From Fusobacterium perfoetens (GTDB taxonomy: Bacteria > Fusobacteriota > Fusobacteriia > Fusobacteriales > Fusobacteriaceae): a stretch of 64,000 nucleotides of DNA. The stretch spans positions 116,875-180,874 of the forward strand of contig NZ_JADYUD010000003.1 in the NCBI RefSeq assembly GCF_021531595.1, read 5' to 3'. The first letter of the stretch is position 1. Each line of letters opens with the position of its first letter. This document shows, in pieces, positions 45,090-53,335 of this stretch. The notes beneath the pieces are model-generated. The model had not been told where the DNA came from and did not search any database. It saw nothing but the letters and a program-made list of their open reading frames with translations. The position numbers were made by a program, and so were the translations under genes.

Positions 45090-45998
45090 TTATTTAGCCA
45101 TTTTTAACATATTTTCTAAAGGTTTATTTGCTTCTTTTATTAATTCTTTTTTCAGATGAACCTGAGGTTCATTTGTTTCAAGAGCTTTTATAATTTTATC
45201 CAGTGTTATTTTTTTCATGCCTATGCATTTAAAATTTTCTTTAGGAAGATAAAATTTCTTATTAGGATTTTTTTCTTTTAATTCGTATATAACCCCTTCT
45301 TCAGTACAGATTATAAATTCCTGTGCAAGGCTTTCTGAAGCATATTTTATAATTCCAGAAGTACTTCCTATATAATCAGCCATTTCAACTATTTCTTTTT
45401 GACATTCTGGATGTACAAGAATTTCTGCTTCAGGATATTTTTCTTTTGTATTTTTAACTTCATCTATAGTAACAGAATTATGAATATAGCAATGTCCATT
45501 ATTAAAAATGAAGTTTTTATCAGGGACTTTTGTTGAAACATAATGTGCCAGATTTTTATCAGGTATAAAAAATATATTTTTATTAGGAAGATTTTTTACT
45601 ATTTTTAAAGCATTTGCAGAGGTAACACATACATCTGAATGAGCTTTAAGTTCTGCTGTAGAGTTTACATAACATACAACAGCTACATCTTCATATTTTT
45701 CTCTTACTTCTTTTATTTTTTCAACAGATGCCATGTGTGCCATAGGACAGTCAGCCTCTGAATCAGGAAGAAGAACTATTTTGTCAGGATTAAGAAGTTT
45801 TACACTTTCTCCCATAAAAGATACTCCACACATAACAATTATTTTTTCTTTTACATCTCTTGCTTTTTCACTTAAGAAATATGAATCTCCTACATAGTCT
45901 GCAGCTCTTTGAACATCGTCATCAGTATAATAATGAGCAAGTATAACAGCATTTTTTTCTTTTTTCAGCTGAGCTAGCAGATTTAACTTATTTTCCAT
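45090..45998 (-). CDS. nadA: Quinolinate synthase A
   Basis: A 302-residue 4Fe-4S enzyme. Conserved blocks: HYYTDDDVQRAADYVGDSYFL, MCGVSFMGESVKLL, PDSEADCPMAHM, VHPECQKEIVEMADYIGSTSGI. Three Cys (in MCGVSFMGE, VTSANAL/CV and HPECQ / KCIGM) are candidates for the cluster. It condenses iminoaspartate with DHAP. First gene of the nad operon, with the promoter and operator just upstream. Confidence 0.96.
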   Translation of the reverse strand: MENKLNLLAQLKKEKNAVILAHYYTDDDVQRAADYVGDSYFLSEKARDVKEKIIVMCGVSFMGESVKLLNPDKIVLLPDSEADCPMAHMASVEKIKEVREKYEDVAVVCYVNSTAELKAHSDVCVTSANALKIVKNLPNKNIFFIPDKNLAHYVSTKVPDKNFIFNNGHCYIHNSVTIDEVKNTKEKYPEAEILVHPECQKEIVEMADYIGSTSGIIKYASESLAQEFIICTEEGVIYELKEKNPNKKFYLPKENFKCIGMKKITLDKIIKALETNEPQVHLKKELIKEANKPLENMLKMAK

Positions 45999-46030
45999 CT
46001 TTCACCTCTGTAATTTCAATTATATTTACA

Positions 46031-46044
46031 ACTGTCTTGTCAGT
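46031..46044 (-). promoter_or_regulatory. Candidate NiaR operator
   Basis: ACTGTCTTGTCAGT is a near-perfect palindrome just downstream of the nadA -10, overlapping the likely transcription start. A repressor bound here would block the operon. Assignment to NiaR is from context. Confidence 0.5.
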
Positions 46045-46048
46045 AGAT

Positions 46049-46077
46049 AGTATACACAATTAAAAGATTTTTTTCAA
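46049..46077 (-). promoter_or_regulatory. Promoter of the nad operon
   Basis: Minus-strand TTGAAA (46072-46077), a 17-bp spacer and TATACT (46049-46054). Confidence 0.7.
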
Positions 46078-46100
46078 GGTTTAGAATTTTTTAAAATAAA

Positions 46101-46174
46101 AAAAAGACTGTTGTAAATCTATAAAAATAAAATTTTATTTTTATAAATTAGAAAATTCAACAGCCTCTTTTTTA
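46101..46174. repeat. Palindromic repeat element (copy 2) acting as terminator
   Basis: The centre, ATAAAAATAAAA + TTTTATTTTTAT, is a perfect 24-bp palindrome. The outer arms GACTGTTG and CAACAGCCTC pair, ended by A-run and T-run. It follows the leftward HAD gene and separates it from the nad promoter. The left arm (46106-46138) differs by one base from 63890-63922. Confidence 0.75.
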
Positions 46175-46202
46175 GAAAACTATATTAATTTTTTAGATGT
46201 CA

Positions 46203-47000
46203 CTATTCTATATTTCCTTCTAAAACATATTTTTTTATACTTTTTACAACACCACTGTCGTTATTGTCTCCTCCATTGTATGCAGCTATTTTTTTAAGTT
46301 CAGGGTGTGCATTTTCCATAGCAAAATTGTATTTCCCTTGCTGCATTAATTCCCAGTCATTTAAATAATCTCCAAATACCATAGTTTCTTCTTTTGTTAT
46401 TCCTAATTTTTCTTGCAGAACACTAAGTCCGATTCCTTTATTTGAGTCTTTGTGTGTTATATCTATCCATATAAATCCCGAAACAGCTACTTTAAAATCT
46501 TTGTTATATTTTTCTAAAAATGGATAAGAATTTTTTTCTGCTCCAGTTAAATCACAAATTGTAATTTTAAGAGGTTCATCTTCAACCTTTGTTATATCTT
46601 CAACTATTTCATAAGCTGTATAATATTTTTCAACTTCTTTTATAAATTCAGGAATATTTTTTTCAAGGTAAGCCTTTTTCTTTCCACAGAAAATAACATT
46701 TGCAGTAGGAATTTTCCTTGAAGCTTCTATAAGTTCTAATGCATCTTTTCTTTCAAGGCATTTTGAATAAAGTTCTTTTCCATCTTCAACTATATAAGAT
46801 CCGTTTTCTGCAAGGATTATAAGCCCTTCTTTTATTCTTTTAAAATATTCGTAAATATTAAAATATTGTCTTCCACTTGCTGGGACAAAATATATTCCTT
46901 TTTCTTTTAATTTATAAAAGGTATCCCAAAAGTCATCGTGAAGTTTTTTGTTGTCATCAAGCAGTGTTCCATCCATGTCTGATACTATTAATTTTATCAT
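46203..47000 (-). CDS. Cof-type HAD-IIB hydrolase
   Basis: A 265-residue HAD phosphatase of the Cof subfamily. Motif I: VSDMDGTLLDDNKKL; motif II PASGR; Lys in ...DSNKGIGLSVLQEKLGI; motif IV VFGDYLNDWELM. The C2B cap spans residues about 80-190. It dephosphorylates sugar or cofactor phosphates, exact substrate unknown. AGGAG precedes the ATG. Confidence 0.9.
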   Translation of the reverse strand: MIKLIVSDMDGTLLDDNKKLHDDFWDTFYKLKEKGIYFVPASGRQYFNIYEYFKRIKEGLIILAENGSYIVEDGKELYSKCLERKDALELIEASRKIPTANVIFCGKKKAYLEKNIPEFIKEVEKYYTAYEIVEDITKVEDEPLKITICDLTGAEKNSYPFLEKYNKDFKVAVSGFIWIDITHKDSNKGIGLSVLQEKLGITKEETMVFGDYLNDWELMQQGKYNFAMENAHPELKKIAAYNGGDNNDSGVVKSIKKYVLEGNIE

Positions 47001-47130
47001 TTCCTATTCTCCTTAAACTTATTTCTACATTATTTTAATATTTTTTTTTAAATATTGGAAGAGGGAGTCTGCTTTTATTTTTCTTTTAAATGATGTATAA
47101 TAAAAAAAACAGAGAAAAGAGGTTTTCAGA

Positions 47131-47730
47131 ATGGTTAAAAATATTGTTTTTGATTTAGGAAATGTACTTATAAAATTTAAGCCTGAAGAATTTACAGAAA
47201 AAAATATATCTGAAAAATATAGGGAAGATTTTTATAGAATTGTTTTTAAAGGTCAAGAATGGGCTGATTTAGACAGGGGAGTTCTGGAATATGATGAAGC
47301 TGTAAAGATTTTTTCAGAGAAGCTTCCTCAGTGTGCAGAGGGAATAAAAAAGCTTTTTGATAATTATATTCTTGATGTTTTAGAGCCTATTGAAGAAAAT
47401 ATTGAAATTATGAAATCTTTAAAATCTAAGTATAAATTATATATTCTTTCAAATTTTCATTATCCTGCATTTGACTATATATTTAAAAACTGGGAATTTT
47501 TTAAATATTTTGATGGAAAGACAGTATCAGGGCATTGTAAACTTTTAAAGCCCGAAAGAAAAATATATGAGCGTTTATGTTTAGATAATGTTTTAGAGCC
47601 TTGTGAAACAATTTTTATAGATGATACAAAAATTAATATTGAAGCTGCTGAAGACTTTGGAATAAAAGGAATTCATCTTTCTTCTCCTGAATTATTAAAA
47701 GAAAAATTGAAAGAAAATAATATTATATAA
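47131..47730 (+). CDS. HAD-IA family hydrolase
   Basis: A 199-residue HAD-IA protein. Motif I is VFDLGNVLIKF: the second Asp of DxD is Asn, so the usual general acid is replaced (FDLGN), as in some YihX/epoxide-hydrolase-like members. Motif II LYILSNFH, motif III LKPERKIYERL, motif IV FIDDTKINIEAA. The YihX (alpha-glucose-1-phosphatase) group is the best comparison. GAGGTTTTC precedes the ATG. Confidence 0.87.
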   Translation: MVKNIVFDLGNVLIKFKPEEFTEKNISEKYREDFYRIVFKGQEWADLDRGVLEYDEAVKIFSEKLPQCAEGIKKLFDNYILDVLEPIEENIEIMKSLKSKYKLYILSNFHYPAFDYIFKNWEFFKYFDGKTVSGHCKLLKPERKIYERLCLDNVLEPCETIFIDDTKINIEAAEDFGIKGIHLSSPELLKEKLKENNII

Positions 47731-47734
47731 AGAC

Positions 47735-48455
47735 AATTAAAAAGGGTTATCTGCTAATATTTTTACTTAACAGATAACCCTTTAACTCATTTCATCCAGG
47801 CGGAATCACCTTCTTTCTTCGGAAACTTTTGTCCTTGCTTTTATCTATTTATATTGTTTTTTCTTATACCTTCTATCTATATTAATTTTTATTTAATTAT
47901 ATATTAATCTTTATTAATATATATTAATATTTTTTAATCTCTCCTATCTTCCAGCTTATTTTTATTATTTCCTGTGCTGATTAAAACTCTTCCGAAGTTT
48001 TGAAATCAAGCCACCAAATAATTTATACACTGTTTGCTCTCATATACATGAAAAGGTTAAATCTTATTTGAATTAATATTATGCCTCATTTCCGATAATA
48101 GAGATGTTGCTTTTTGTTACTATAATTACTTCTAAAATAGAATTTTTTAAATTTGCATTTTTAATATTAATTTTAATTAATATCTAATACTGATTTATTT
48201 AATTTTCTTTTTTTAAGAAGCATAAGTTACAATTATTAATTCTTAAATATATTTTTCCTCATTAGAGATAGTAATCTTCCGGATTATTTCTCTTATCTCA
48301 TTGTTATGGATTTCATAGAATTGATTTATTTTTTTGAAGTATAAGAATCGTCTGAAAAGAACTTTTTATTAAGTTACTTTTCTATATTTAGATTTTCAAG
48401 GGACTCTCCTCCTTCAAGGATTTTTTTGTTGTCTAGACATTTATAACTTCCTTGT
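47735..48455 (-). ncRNA. Large structured non-coding RNA candidate (~720 nt)
   Basis: A near-consensus promoter (48462-48490) and a strong terminator (47739-47783) frame a leftward transcript with no sizeable open frame on either strand. Three stem-loops show CGGAA loops: 48265-48299, 48085-48103 and 47979-48007. A 3' segment (47819-47825, RNA UUUCCGA, continuing to GAAG) is complementary to those loops. The 5' region has GUCCCUUG (near 48405) complementary to CAAGGAC near 47830. This is the pattern of an ornate large RNA. ROOL, a class of about 580 nt reported from Firmicutes and Fusobacteria, is my leading hypothesis, without recognising its consensus. RNase P, tmRNA, 6S and SRP RNA do not fit. 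Confidence 0.65.
47739..47783 (-). terminator. Terminator of the large RNA
   Basis: AAAAAGGGTTATCTG (47739-47753) pairs with CAGATAACCCTTT (47771-47783). In minus-strand reading TTTTTAATTG follows, the stronger direction. It may also end the rightward HAD gene. Confidence 0.8.
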
Positions 48456-48461
48456 ACTATA

Positions 48462-48490
48462 TTAATACCCCATGATTTTCACTTTGTCAA
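48462..48490 (-). promoter_or_regulatory. Promoter of the large RNA
   Basis: Minus-strand TTGACA (48485-48490), a 17-bp spacer and TATTAA (48462-48467). Confidence 0.7.
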
Positions 48491-48751
48491 TAGATTTTTT
48501 AAAACTTTTTTAATTTTTTGCTTCTATATATATTTAATATTTTTATTTTAAAAAGATTAAAGCGATAAAAATATTTTAGAAAATTAAAAATTTTTAATTT
48601 AAAACGAAAAAAATAAGAGATAATTTTTTTGTAAAATATATAGAAATAATTTATAAGATATAAAAAGATTATGGTTATTAAATTTGCATTTATAAAGCAT
48701 AAAGTGTATAATTATAATAACATTTGATTAAAATATGGGAGGGCAGAATTA

Positions 48752-49930
48752 ATGAAAAAATTTTTGATTGGAATTTTTATGAGTGTTTTATCAGTTTTTG
48801 CTTTTGCTGAAGCAGATTATCACATTGGTATTGTAACAGGAACAGTATCTCAGTCTGAAGATGCTGCCAGAGGAGCAGAAGCAGCCTTAGCAAAATATGG
48901 TGCTGCTGAAAAAGGAGGAAAAATAGTTCATGTAACATATCCTGATAACTTTATGCAGGAAATGGAGACTACTATTTCTCAAATAGCTTCACTTGCTGAT
49001 GATCCTAAAATGAAAGCAGTAATTATGGGAGAGGGAGTTCCAGGAACTGTTGAAGCTTACAGAAGAATAAGAGAAAAAAGACCTGATATCCTTCTTTTAA
49101 CAAACTCTTCACATGAAGATCCTGAAATGATAGCAGAGGCAGCAGATTTAGCATTAGAAACAGATATTGTTGCAAGAGGACACCTTATTGTTTTAGCTGC
49201 AAAACAACTTGGAGCAGATAAATTTATGCACATATCTTTCCCAAGACATCTAAGCTATGAAATCATTTCAAGAAGAAGAAATATAATGAAAGAAACAGCA
49301 AAAGATTTAGGAATGGAATTTATAGATATGGCTGCACCAGATCCAGTAAGTGATGTTGGTGTTGCAGGAGCTCAGCAGTTCATTCTTGAACAAGTTCCTA
49401 ACTGGCTTGATAAATATGGAAAGAATACAGCTTTCTTTGCTACAAACAATTCTCACACAGAACCTCTTTTAAAAAGAATTGCTGAAAAAGGTGGATATTT
49501 TATAGAAGCAGATTTACCTTCTCCTACAATGGGATATCCTGGAGCTCTTGGAATTAAATTTGATGATTCTGAAAAAGGAAACTGGCCTGCAATTCTTAAA
49601 AAAGTAGAAAAATCAGTTATTGATGCTAATGGATCTGGAAGAATGGGAACATGGGCTTACTCTTACAGCTTTACTGGTGTTCTTTCTTTAACTGATCATG
49701 CTATGAATGTAATAGAAGGAAAATGTGATATCCTTGATTTTGATGCTTTCATAGAAACTTTAAAAGCTAACACACCTGGAGCAGGATGGAACGGAAGTTA
49801 CTATGTAGGTGTTGATGGTGTTGAAAAAGAAAATTATTTAATGATTTATCAAGATACTTATATTTTAGGAAAAGGATATCTTCATATGACTGACATAGAA
49901 GTTCCTGAAAAATATTTTGAAATCAAGTAA
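48752..49930 (+). CDS. DUF3798 periplasmic-binding-fold protein
   Basis: A 392-residue secreted protein: signal peptide ending VFAFAEA, then DYHIGIVTGTVSQSEDAARGA at the start of a type I periplasmic-binding fold (VIMGEGVPGTVEAYRRI, FMHISFPRHLSYE). DUF3798 proteins occur in Fusobacteria and Clostridia and their ligand is not known to me. No permease gene is adjacent. GGGAGGG precedes the ATG, and a terminator follows. The mature protein lacks a lipobox, so it should be soluble in the periplasm. Confidence 0.82.
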   Translation: MKKFLIGIFMSVLSVFAFAEADYHIGIVTGTVSQSEDAARGAEAALAKYGAAEKGGKIVHVTYPDNFMQEMETTISQIASLADDPKMKAVIMGEGVPGTVEAYRRIREKRPDILLLTNSSHEDPEMIAEAADLALETDIVARGHLIVLAAKQLGADKFMHISFPRHLSYEIISRRRNIMKETAKDLGMEFIDMAAPDPVSDVGVAGAQQFILEQVPNWLDKYGKNTAFFATNNSHTEPLLKRIAEKGGYFIEADLPSPTMGYPGALGIKFDDSEKGNWPAILKKVEKSVIDANGSGRMGTWAYSYSFTGVLSLTDHAMNVIEGKCDILDFDAFIETLKANTPGAGWNGSYYVGVDGVEKENYLMIYQDTYILGKGYLHMTDIEVPEKYFEIK

Positions 49931-49954
49931 TAATATTTATATTAAATAGAAATT

Positions 49955-49986
49955 AAAAAGGCAGAAAATTTTTCTGCCTTTTATTA
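49955..49986 (+). terminator. Terminator of the DUF3798 gene
   Basis: AAAAAGGCAGAAA pairs with TTTCTGCCTTTT around AATT, followed by ATTATA. It could also serve the convergent lipoprotein gene. Confidence 0.8.
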
Positions 49987-50009
49987 TACATAAATTTATT
50001 TTAAGCTAT

Positions 50010-50417
50010 TTATTTTTTTAATTCAGGTTTTTCAGCTTGTTTGAATATAAGTTGTTGTCCAGAAGATGTTGTAAGGATAAGTGTATCCTTTTGAAGTTGA
50101 TATTTTTCAACTTTTTCTAAAGCTGAAACATATTCAAATTCTTTTTCCATAGCTTCTCTTGGTCCTGCCATTAAAGTGCTTCCTACATGAGAAAGTTTTA
50201 TATTTTCTCCAGAAACAGTGTATTTACCAAAGTAATTATTTACTCCAGAGAATCCAAAGAAGTTTTCTTCAGCAAAGTTAATTGTTATTTTAACTTCCTT
50301 AGTAGATGTTGTAAGTACATATTCTTTTCCTACAAGTGTGTCAGAAGTTTTTGAAGCAAGACCAGAACATCCTGCAAAAGCAAAAATCATAAGTAAACCA
50401 AGTAAAAATTTTTTCAT
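50010..50417 (-). CDS. META/HslJ-like lipoprotein
   Basis: A 135-residue lipoprotein. The signal peptide has the lipobox AFAGC (Cys near residue 17). The mature part has the META domain features FSGVNNYFGKYTV and later LAGPREAMEKEFEYVSAL, with a C-terminal Lys-rich tail. The family includes HslJ (heat shock, novobiocin tolerance); its biochemical role is unsettled. GGAGG precedes the ATG. Confidence 0.82.
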   Translation of the reverse strand: MKKFLLGLLMIFAFAGCSGLASKTSDTLVGKEYVLTTSTKEVKITINFAEENFFGFSGVNNYFGKYTVSGENIKLSHVGSTLMAGPREAMEKEFEYVSALEKVEKYQLQKDTLILTTSSGQQLIFKQAEKPELKK

Positions 50418-50529
50418 ATTTCTTCTATCCTCCTGTTTTTTATTTTGTTCTGTTAAATTATTACTTAACGACTTAATTATAGCAGATTTATTAAAAAAAA
50501 TGAAGCTTATTAACGGTTTTAAACAGAAA

Positions 50530-51390
50530 TTAATTTTTTCTGTTAATAATTTTAATAATCACTGCTGAAATTACTATTAATATTATACTAATTAAATGTG
50601 GCGCTCTTAAGGCAAAAAACATTAAATCTTCTGCTCTGAAAAAACTTACAAAAATTCTTATTATACTATATATTATAATGTAAGAACACCAAACTGTTCC
50701 ATCTGCATATTTTTTATTTTTAAGATAAAACCATATAAAAAGAAATCCTATAAAATTAAGAACAAGTTCATAAAGCATAGCAGGGTGAAGAGCTAAATTT
50801 GGAAACTCATTTCCTGCTGGAGATCCTGAAGGGAAAACTATTCCCCATGGAACTTTATTTTTAAAGTTCATTTGTTCTGAAATTGGAAGAGAAAGATAAT
50901 ATGAATACCACTCATAAAATTTTGGTTTTAAAGTAAAAATAACTTTAAATGGAGTGAAAACAGGGACACCATAAATTTCTCCATTCATAAGATTTCCTAT
51001 TCTTCCTATAGCTTGTCCTAAAAGAAGAGGGGCAGCAGCAATATCTCCTAAAAGAAGAGGATTTATTTTTTTAACAGCACCATAGATGCATGTTCCTATA
51101 ATTCCTCCTAAGATTCCTCCGTGAATTGCCATTCCTCCTTTCCATACAGCTATAATATCAGCTGGATAGTTAAGATAATAGTCTAAATTGAAAAGAACAT
51201 AGTAAAGTCTTCCCCCTATAAGCCCTGAAATCATTGCAACAAAAGCATAGTTTTCAACAGTTTCAGGAGAAATTCCTCTTTGCTTTCCATATCTTTTTCC
51301 TAGTTCTATCCCAAGAACAAAAGATATTGCATACATAAGTCCATAATAAGTAATTTTAATTTTCCCTATAGAAAAAAGTATTGGGTTCAT
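50530..51390 (-). CDS. lgt: Prolipoprotein diacylglyceryl transferase
   Basis: A 286-residue inner-membrane enzyme with seven hydrophobic segments. Signature blocks: YGLMYAISFVLGIELGKRYG, WKGGMAIHGGILGG, GRIGNLMNGEIYG (the Lgt motif) and HPAMLYELVLNFIGF. It adds diacylglyceryl to lipobox Cys of prolipoproteins such as those at 18807 and 50010. AGGAG precedes the ATG. Confidence 0.95.
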   Translation of the reverse strand: MNPILFSIGKIKITYYGLMYAISFVLGIELGKRYGKQRGISPETVENYAFVAMISGLIGGRLYYVLFNLDYYLNYPADIIAVWKGGMAIHGGILGGIIGTCIYGAVKKINPLLLGDIAAAPLLLGQAIGRIGNLMNGEIYGVPVFTPFKVIFTLKPKFYEWYSYYLSLPISEQMNFKNKVPWGIVFPSGSPAGNEFPNLALHPAMLYELVLNFIGFLFIWFYLKNKKYADGTVWCSYIIIYSIIRIFVSFFRAEDLMFFALRAPHLISIILIVISAVIIKIINRKN

Positions 51391-51427
51391 TTTTTATCTC
51401 CTTAAAGTTTAGTGATAAGATTAATAG

Positions 51428-51585
51428 AAAAATCAAAATTTTTTTCGTAAAAATATTTCCTATTTATTTTGCTCGTTTCATTAAAAATGACAAACTCACT
51501 TTGTTCGGACAGTGTCATTTTTTAGGATTCAACTCGCTGCATAAATTACGGAAAAATTTTTAATCTGCAAAAATTTTGATTTTTT
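51428..51585. repeat. 158-bp MITE-like element with terminal inverted repeats
   Basis: AAAAATCAAAATTTTT at 51428 is repeated in inverse orientation ending at 51585, and the TIRs extend inward (to about GGAAAAATTTTTAATCTGC on the right). The interior carries a second hairpin AAAAATGACA / TGTCATTTTT (51483-51521). A 75-bp part (51447-51521) recurs with 8 mismatches at 63926-64000. No transposase is present. Confidence 0.7.
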
Positions 51586-51691
51586 ATTTTATATTAGATT
51601 ATAACATTTTTAAAACTCTAAAGAAAATATAAAAAATTAACCATTTTCAGAGAAAATTTGGAGAAAATAAGGAAAAAATATAAAAAATTTG

Positions 51692-51720
51692 TTGTGTTAA
51701 AACTGAAAATAATATAAAAT
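51692..51720 (+). promoter_or_regulatory. Promoter of the flavodiiron protein gene
   Basis: TTGTGT (51692-51697), a 17-bp spacer and TAAAAT (51715-51720), about 68 nt before the ATG. Confidence 0.5.
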
Positions 51721-51788
51721 GAAAATAAATGATGTAAAGTTATCTGAAACAATTTTAAATTTAAATAAAGATTTGGAGGAAAAAAATT

Positions 51789-52997
51789 ATGTATTGTTGC
51801 GCTGCAATAGGAAACGACATTTACTGGGTTGGAGTAAACGACAGAAAAACAGAAAGATTTGAAAACTATCTTCCTTTACCTTCTGGTGTTGCTTATAACT
51901 CATATCTTATTAACGATGAGAAAGTTTGTCTTATAGATACAGTAGAAGTAAGACAAAGTGGAACTTTCTTAAATAAAATTACTGCTATAATAGGTGAAAA
52001 GAAAATAGATTATTTAGTAGTAAACCATATGGAACCTGACCATTCTGGTTCAATGGAAGAAATCTTAAGAGCTTATCCTGAAATAACAGTAATAGGAAAT
52101 GCTAAAACATTACAAATGATAAAAGCATTCTATCCTTCATTCCCTGAAGCTTCATTCAAAGCTATTAAAGAAGGAGATATTCTTGATTTAGGAAACCACA
52201 AATTAACTTTTGCTATGGTTCCAATGGTACACTGGCCAGAATCAATGGTAACTTATGACATTACAGAAAAAGTTCTTTTCTCAAACGATGCTTTCGGAAG
52301 TTTCGGAACTCTTGATGGAGGAATGTGGGACGACGAAGTAAACTTTGATTTCTACAAAGGAGAAATGAGAAGATATTACGCAAATATAGTTGGAAAATAT
52401 GGAGTTCAAGTTACAAATGCAATTAAAAAACTTGGAGGACTTGAAATAAAATATATTTGCCCTTCTCACGGAATCTTATGGAGAAAAGATATAAACAGAG
52501 TTATAAAATACTATGCTGACTGGGCACAATTTATTCCTGAGAAAAAAGGTGTAGTTGTAATGTATGCTTCTATGTATGGAAATACAGAAGTTATGGCTAA
52601 TATGATAGCAAGAGAACTTTCTCAGCATGGATTAAAAGAAATAAAAGTATATGATGTTTCTAAAACAGATTCATCATTTATTATGAGTGACATTTGGAAA
52701 TATAAAGGACTTATCATCGGTTCTTGTGCTCACAACAATGCATTATATCCAAAAATGCAACCAATTCTAGATAAACTTCAAAACTATGGATTAAAAAATA
52801 GATATGTAGGTATCTTTGGAAACATGATGTGGAGTGGTGGAGGAGTAAGAGGAATACAACATTTCACAGACTCTTTAAGTGGACTTGAAGTTATAGCAAA
52901 ACCAGTTGAAGCTAAAGGAGCTCCTACTCACGAAAATATAGAAGATCTAAGAAATCTTGCTAGAGAAATGGCTAAAAGAATTCTTGAAGAAATATAA
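51789..52997 (+). CDS. fprA: Flavodiiron protein (A-type flavoprotein)
   Basis: A 402-residue protein. The MBL-like N-terminal domain has the diiron ligands HMEPDHSG (H-x-E-x-D-H), then VPMVHWPE, FSNDAFGSF and CPSHGILW. The C-terminal flavodoxin domain starts near residue 255 (VVMYASMYGNTEVMA, GSCAHNNALYPKM). It reduces O2 to water or NO to N2O in the cytosol, an oxygen/NO defence in anaerobes. AGGAGG precedes the ATG. Codon use here includes more C-ending codons than neighbours, which suggests high expression. Confidence 0.95.
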   Translation: MYCCAAIGNDIYWVGVNDRKTERFENYLPLPSGVAYNSYLINDEKVCLIDTVEVRQSGTFLNKITAIIGEKKIDYLVVNHMEPDHSGSMEEILRAYPEITVIGNAKTLQMIKAFYPSFPEASFKAIKEGDILDLGNHKLTFAMVPMVHWPESMVTYDITEKVLFSNDAFGSFGTLDGGMWDDEVNFDFYKGEMRRYYANIVGKYGVQVTNAIKKLGGLEIKYICPSHGILWRKDINRVIKYYADWAQFIPEKKGVVVMYASMYGNTEVMANMIARELSQHGLKEIKVYDVSKTDSSFIMSDIWKYKGLIIGSCAHNNALYPKMQPILDKLQNYGLKNRYVGIFGNMMWSGGGVRGIQHFTDSLSGLEVIAKPVEAKGAPTHENIEDLRNLAREMAKRILEEI

Positions 52998-53024
52998 AAG
53001 TTTATCACAGATTTAGTTTTTTAT

Positions 53025-53057
53025 ATATGCCGGTACTTAATATACCGGCATATTTTT
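53025..53057 (+). terminator. Terminator of fprA
   Basis: ATATGCCGGTA (53025-53035) and TACCGGCATAT (53043-53053) pair perfectly over 11 bp, followed by T5. Confidence 0.85.
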
Positions 53058-53074
53058 ACAATTCTGGAGGAGAG

Positions 53075-53320
53075 ATGAAAAAAGAAAAACAAATAAATAA
53101 AGAAGCTCTGATAACAGTTGTTCTTTATCTATTTTATTTTGTATGGTGGTATTATTTTGCTTATGTTTATAAAGACAGTGAAAATGTAGCAGAGTTTAAA
53201 TACATTTTAGGACTGCCTGAATGGTTTTTTTATTCATGTGTGCTTGGTCTTGTAGTTATAAACATATTGGTGTTTTTAGTAGTAAAGATATTTTTTAAAG
53301 ATATGGATTTAGAGAAGTAG
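53075..53320 (+). CDS. yhdT: YhdT family protein (DUF997)
   Basis: The start is ATG 53075 behind GGAGGAGAG, giving 81 residues; the open frame upstream runs through the terminator hairpin and is not used. Two membrane segments (ALITVVLYLFYFVWWYYFA; FFYSCVLGLVVINILVFLVV). DUF997/YhdT genes are regularly paired with panF, as here (15-bp gap). Probably a small accessory subunit of the symporter. Confidence 0.88.
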   Translation: MKKEKQINKEALITVVLYLFYFVWWYYFAYVYKDSENVAEFKYILGLPEWFFYSCVLGLVVINILVFLVVKIFFKDMDLEK

Positions 53321-53335
53321 GAGGGCTGCAAAAAA

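Noticed and set aside
47735..48455. RNase P RNA, tmRNA, SRP or 6S RNA in the long gap
   Set aside because: No tRNA-like CCA end, no resume ORF, no GAGGAAAGUCC or ACAGAAA P RNA core, and the size does not fit 6S or SRP.
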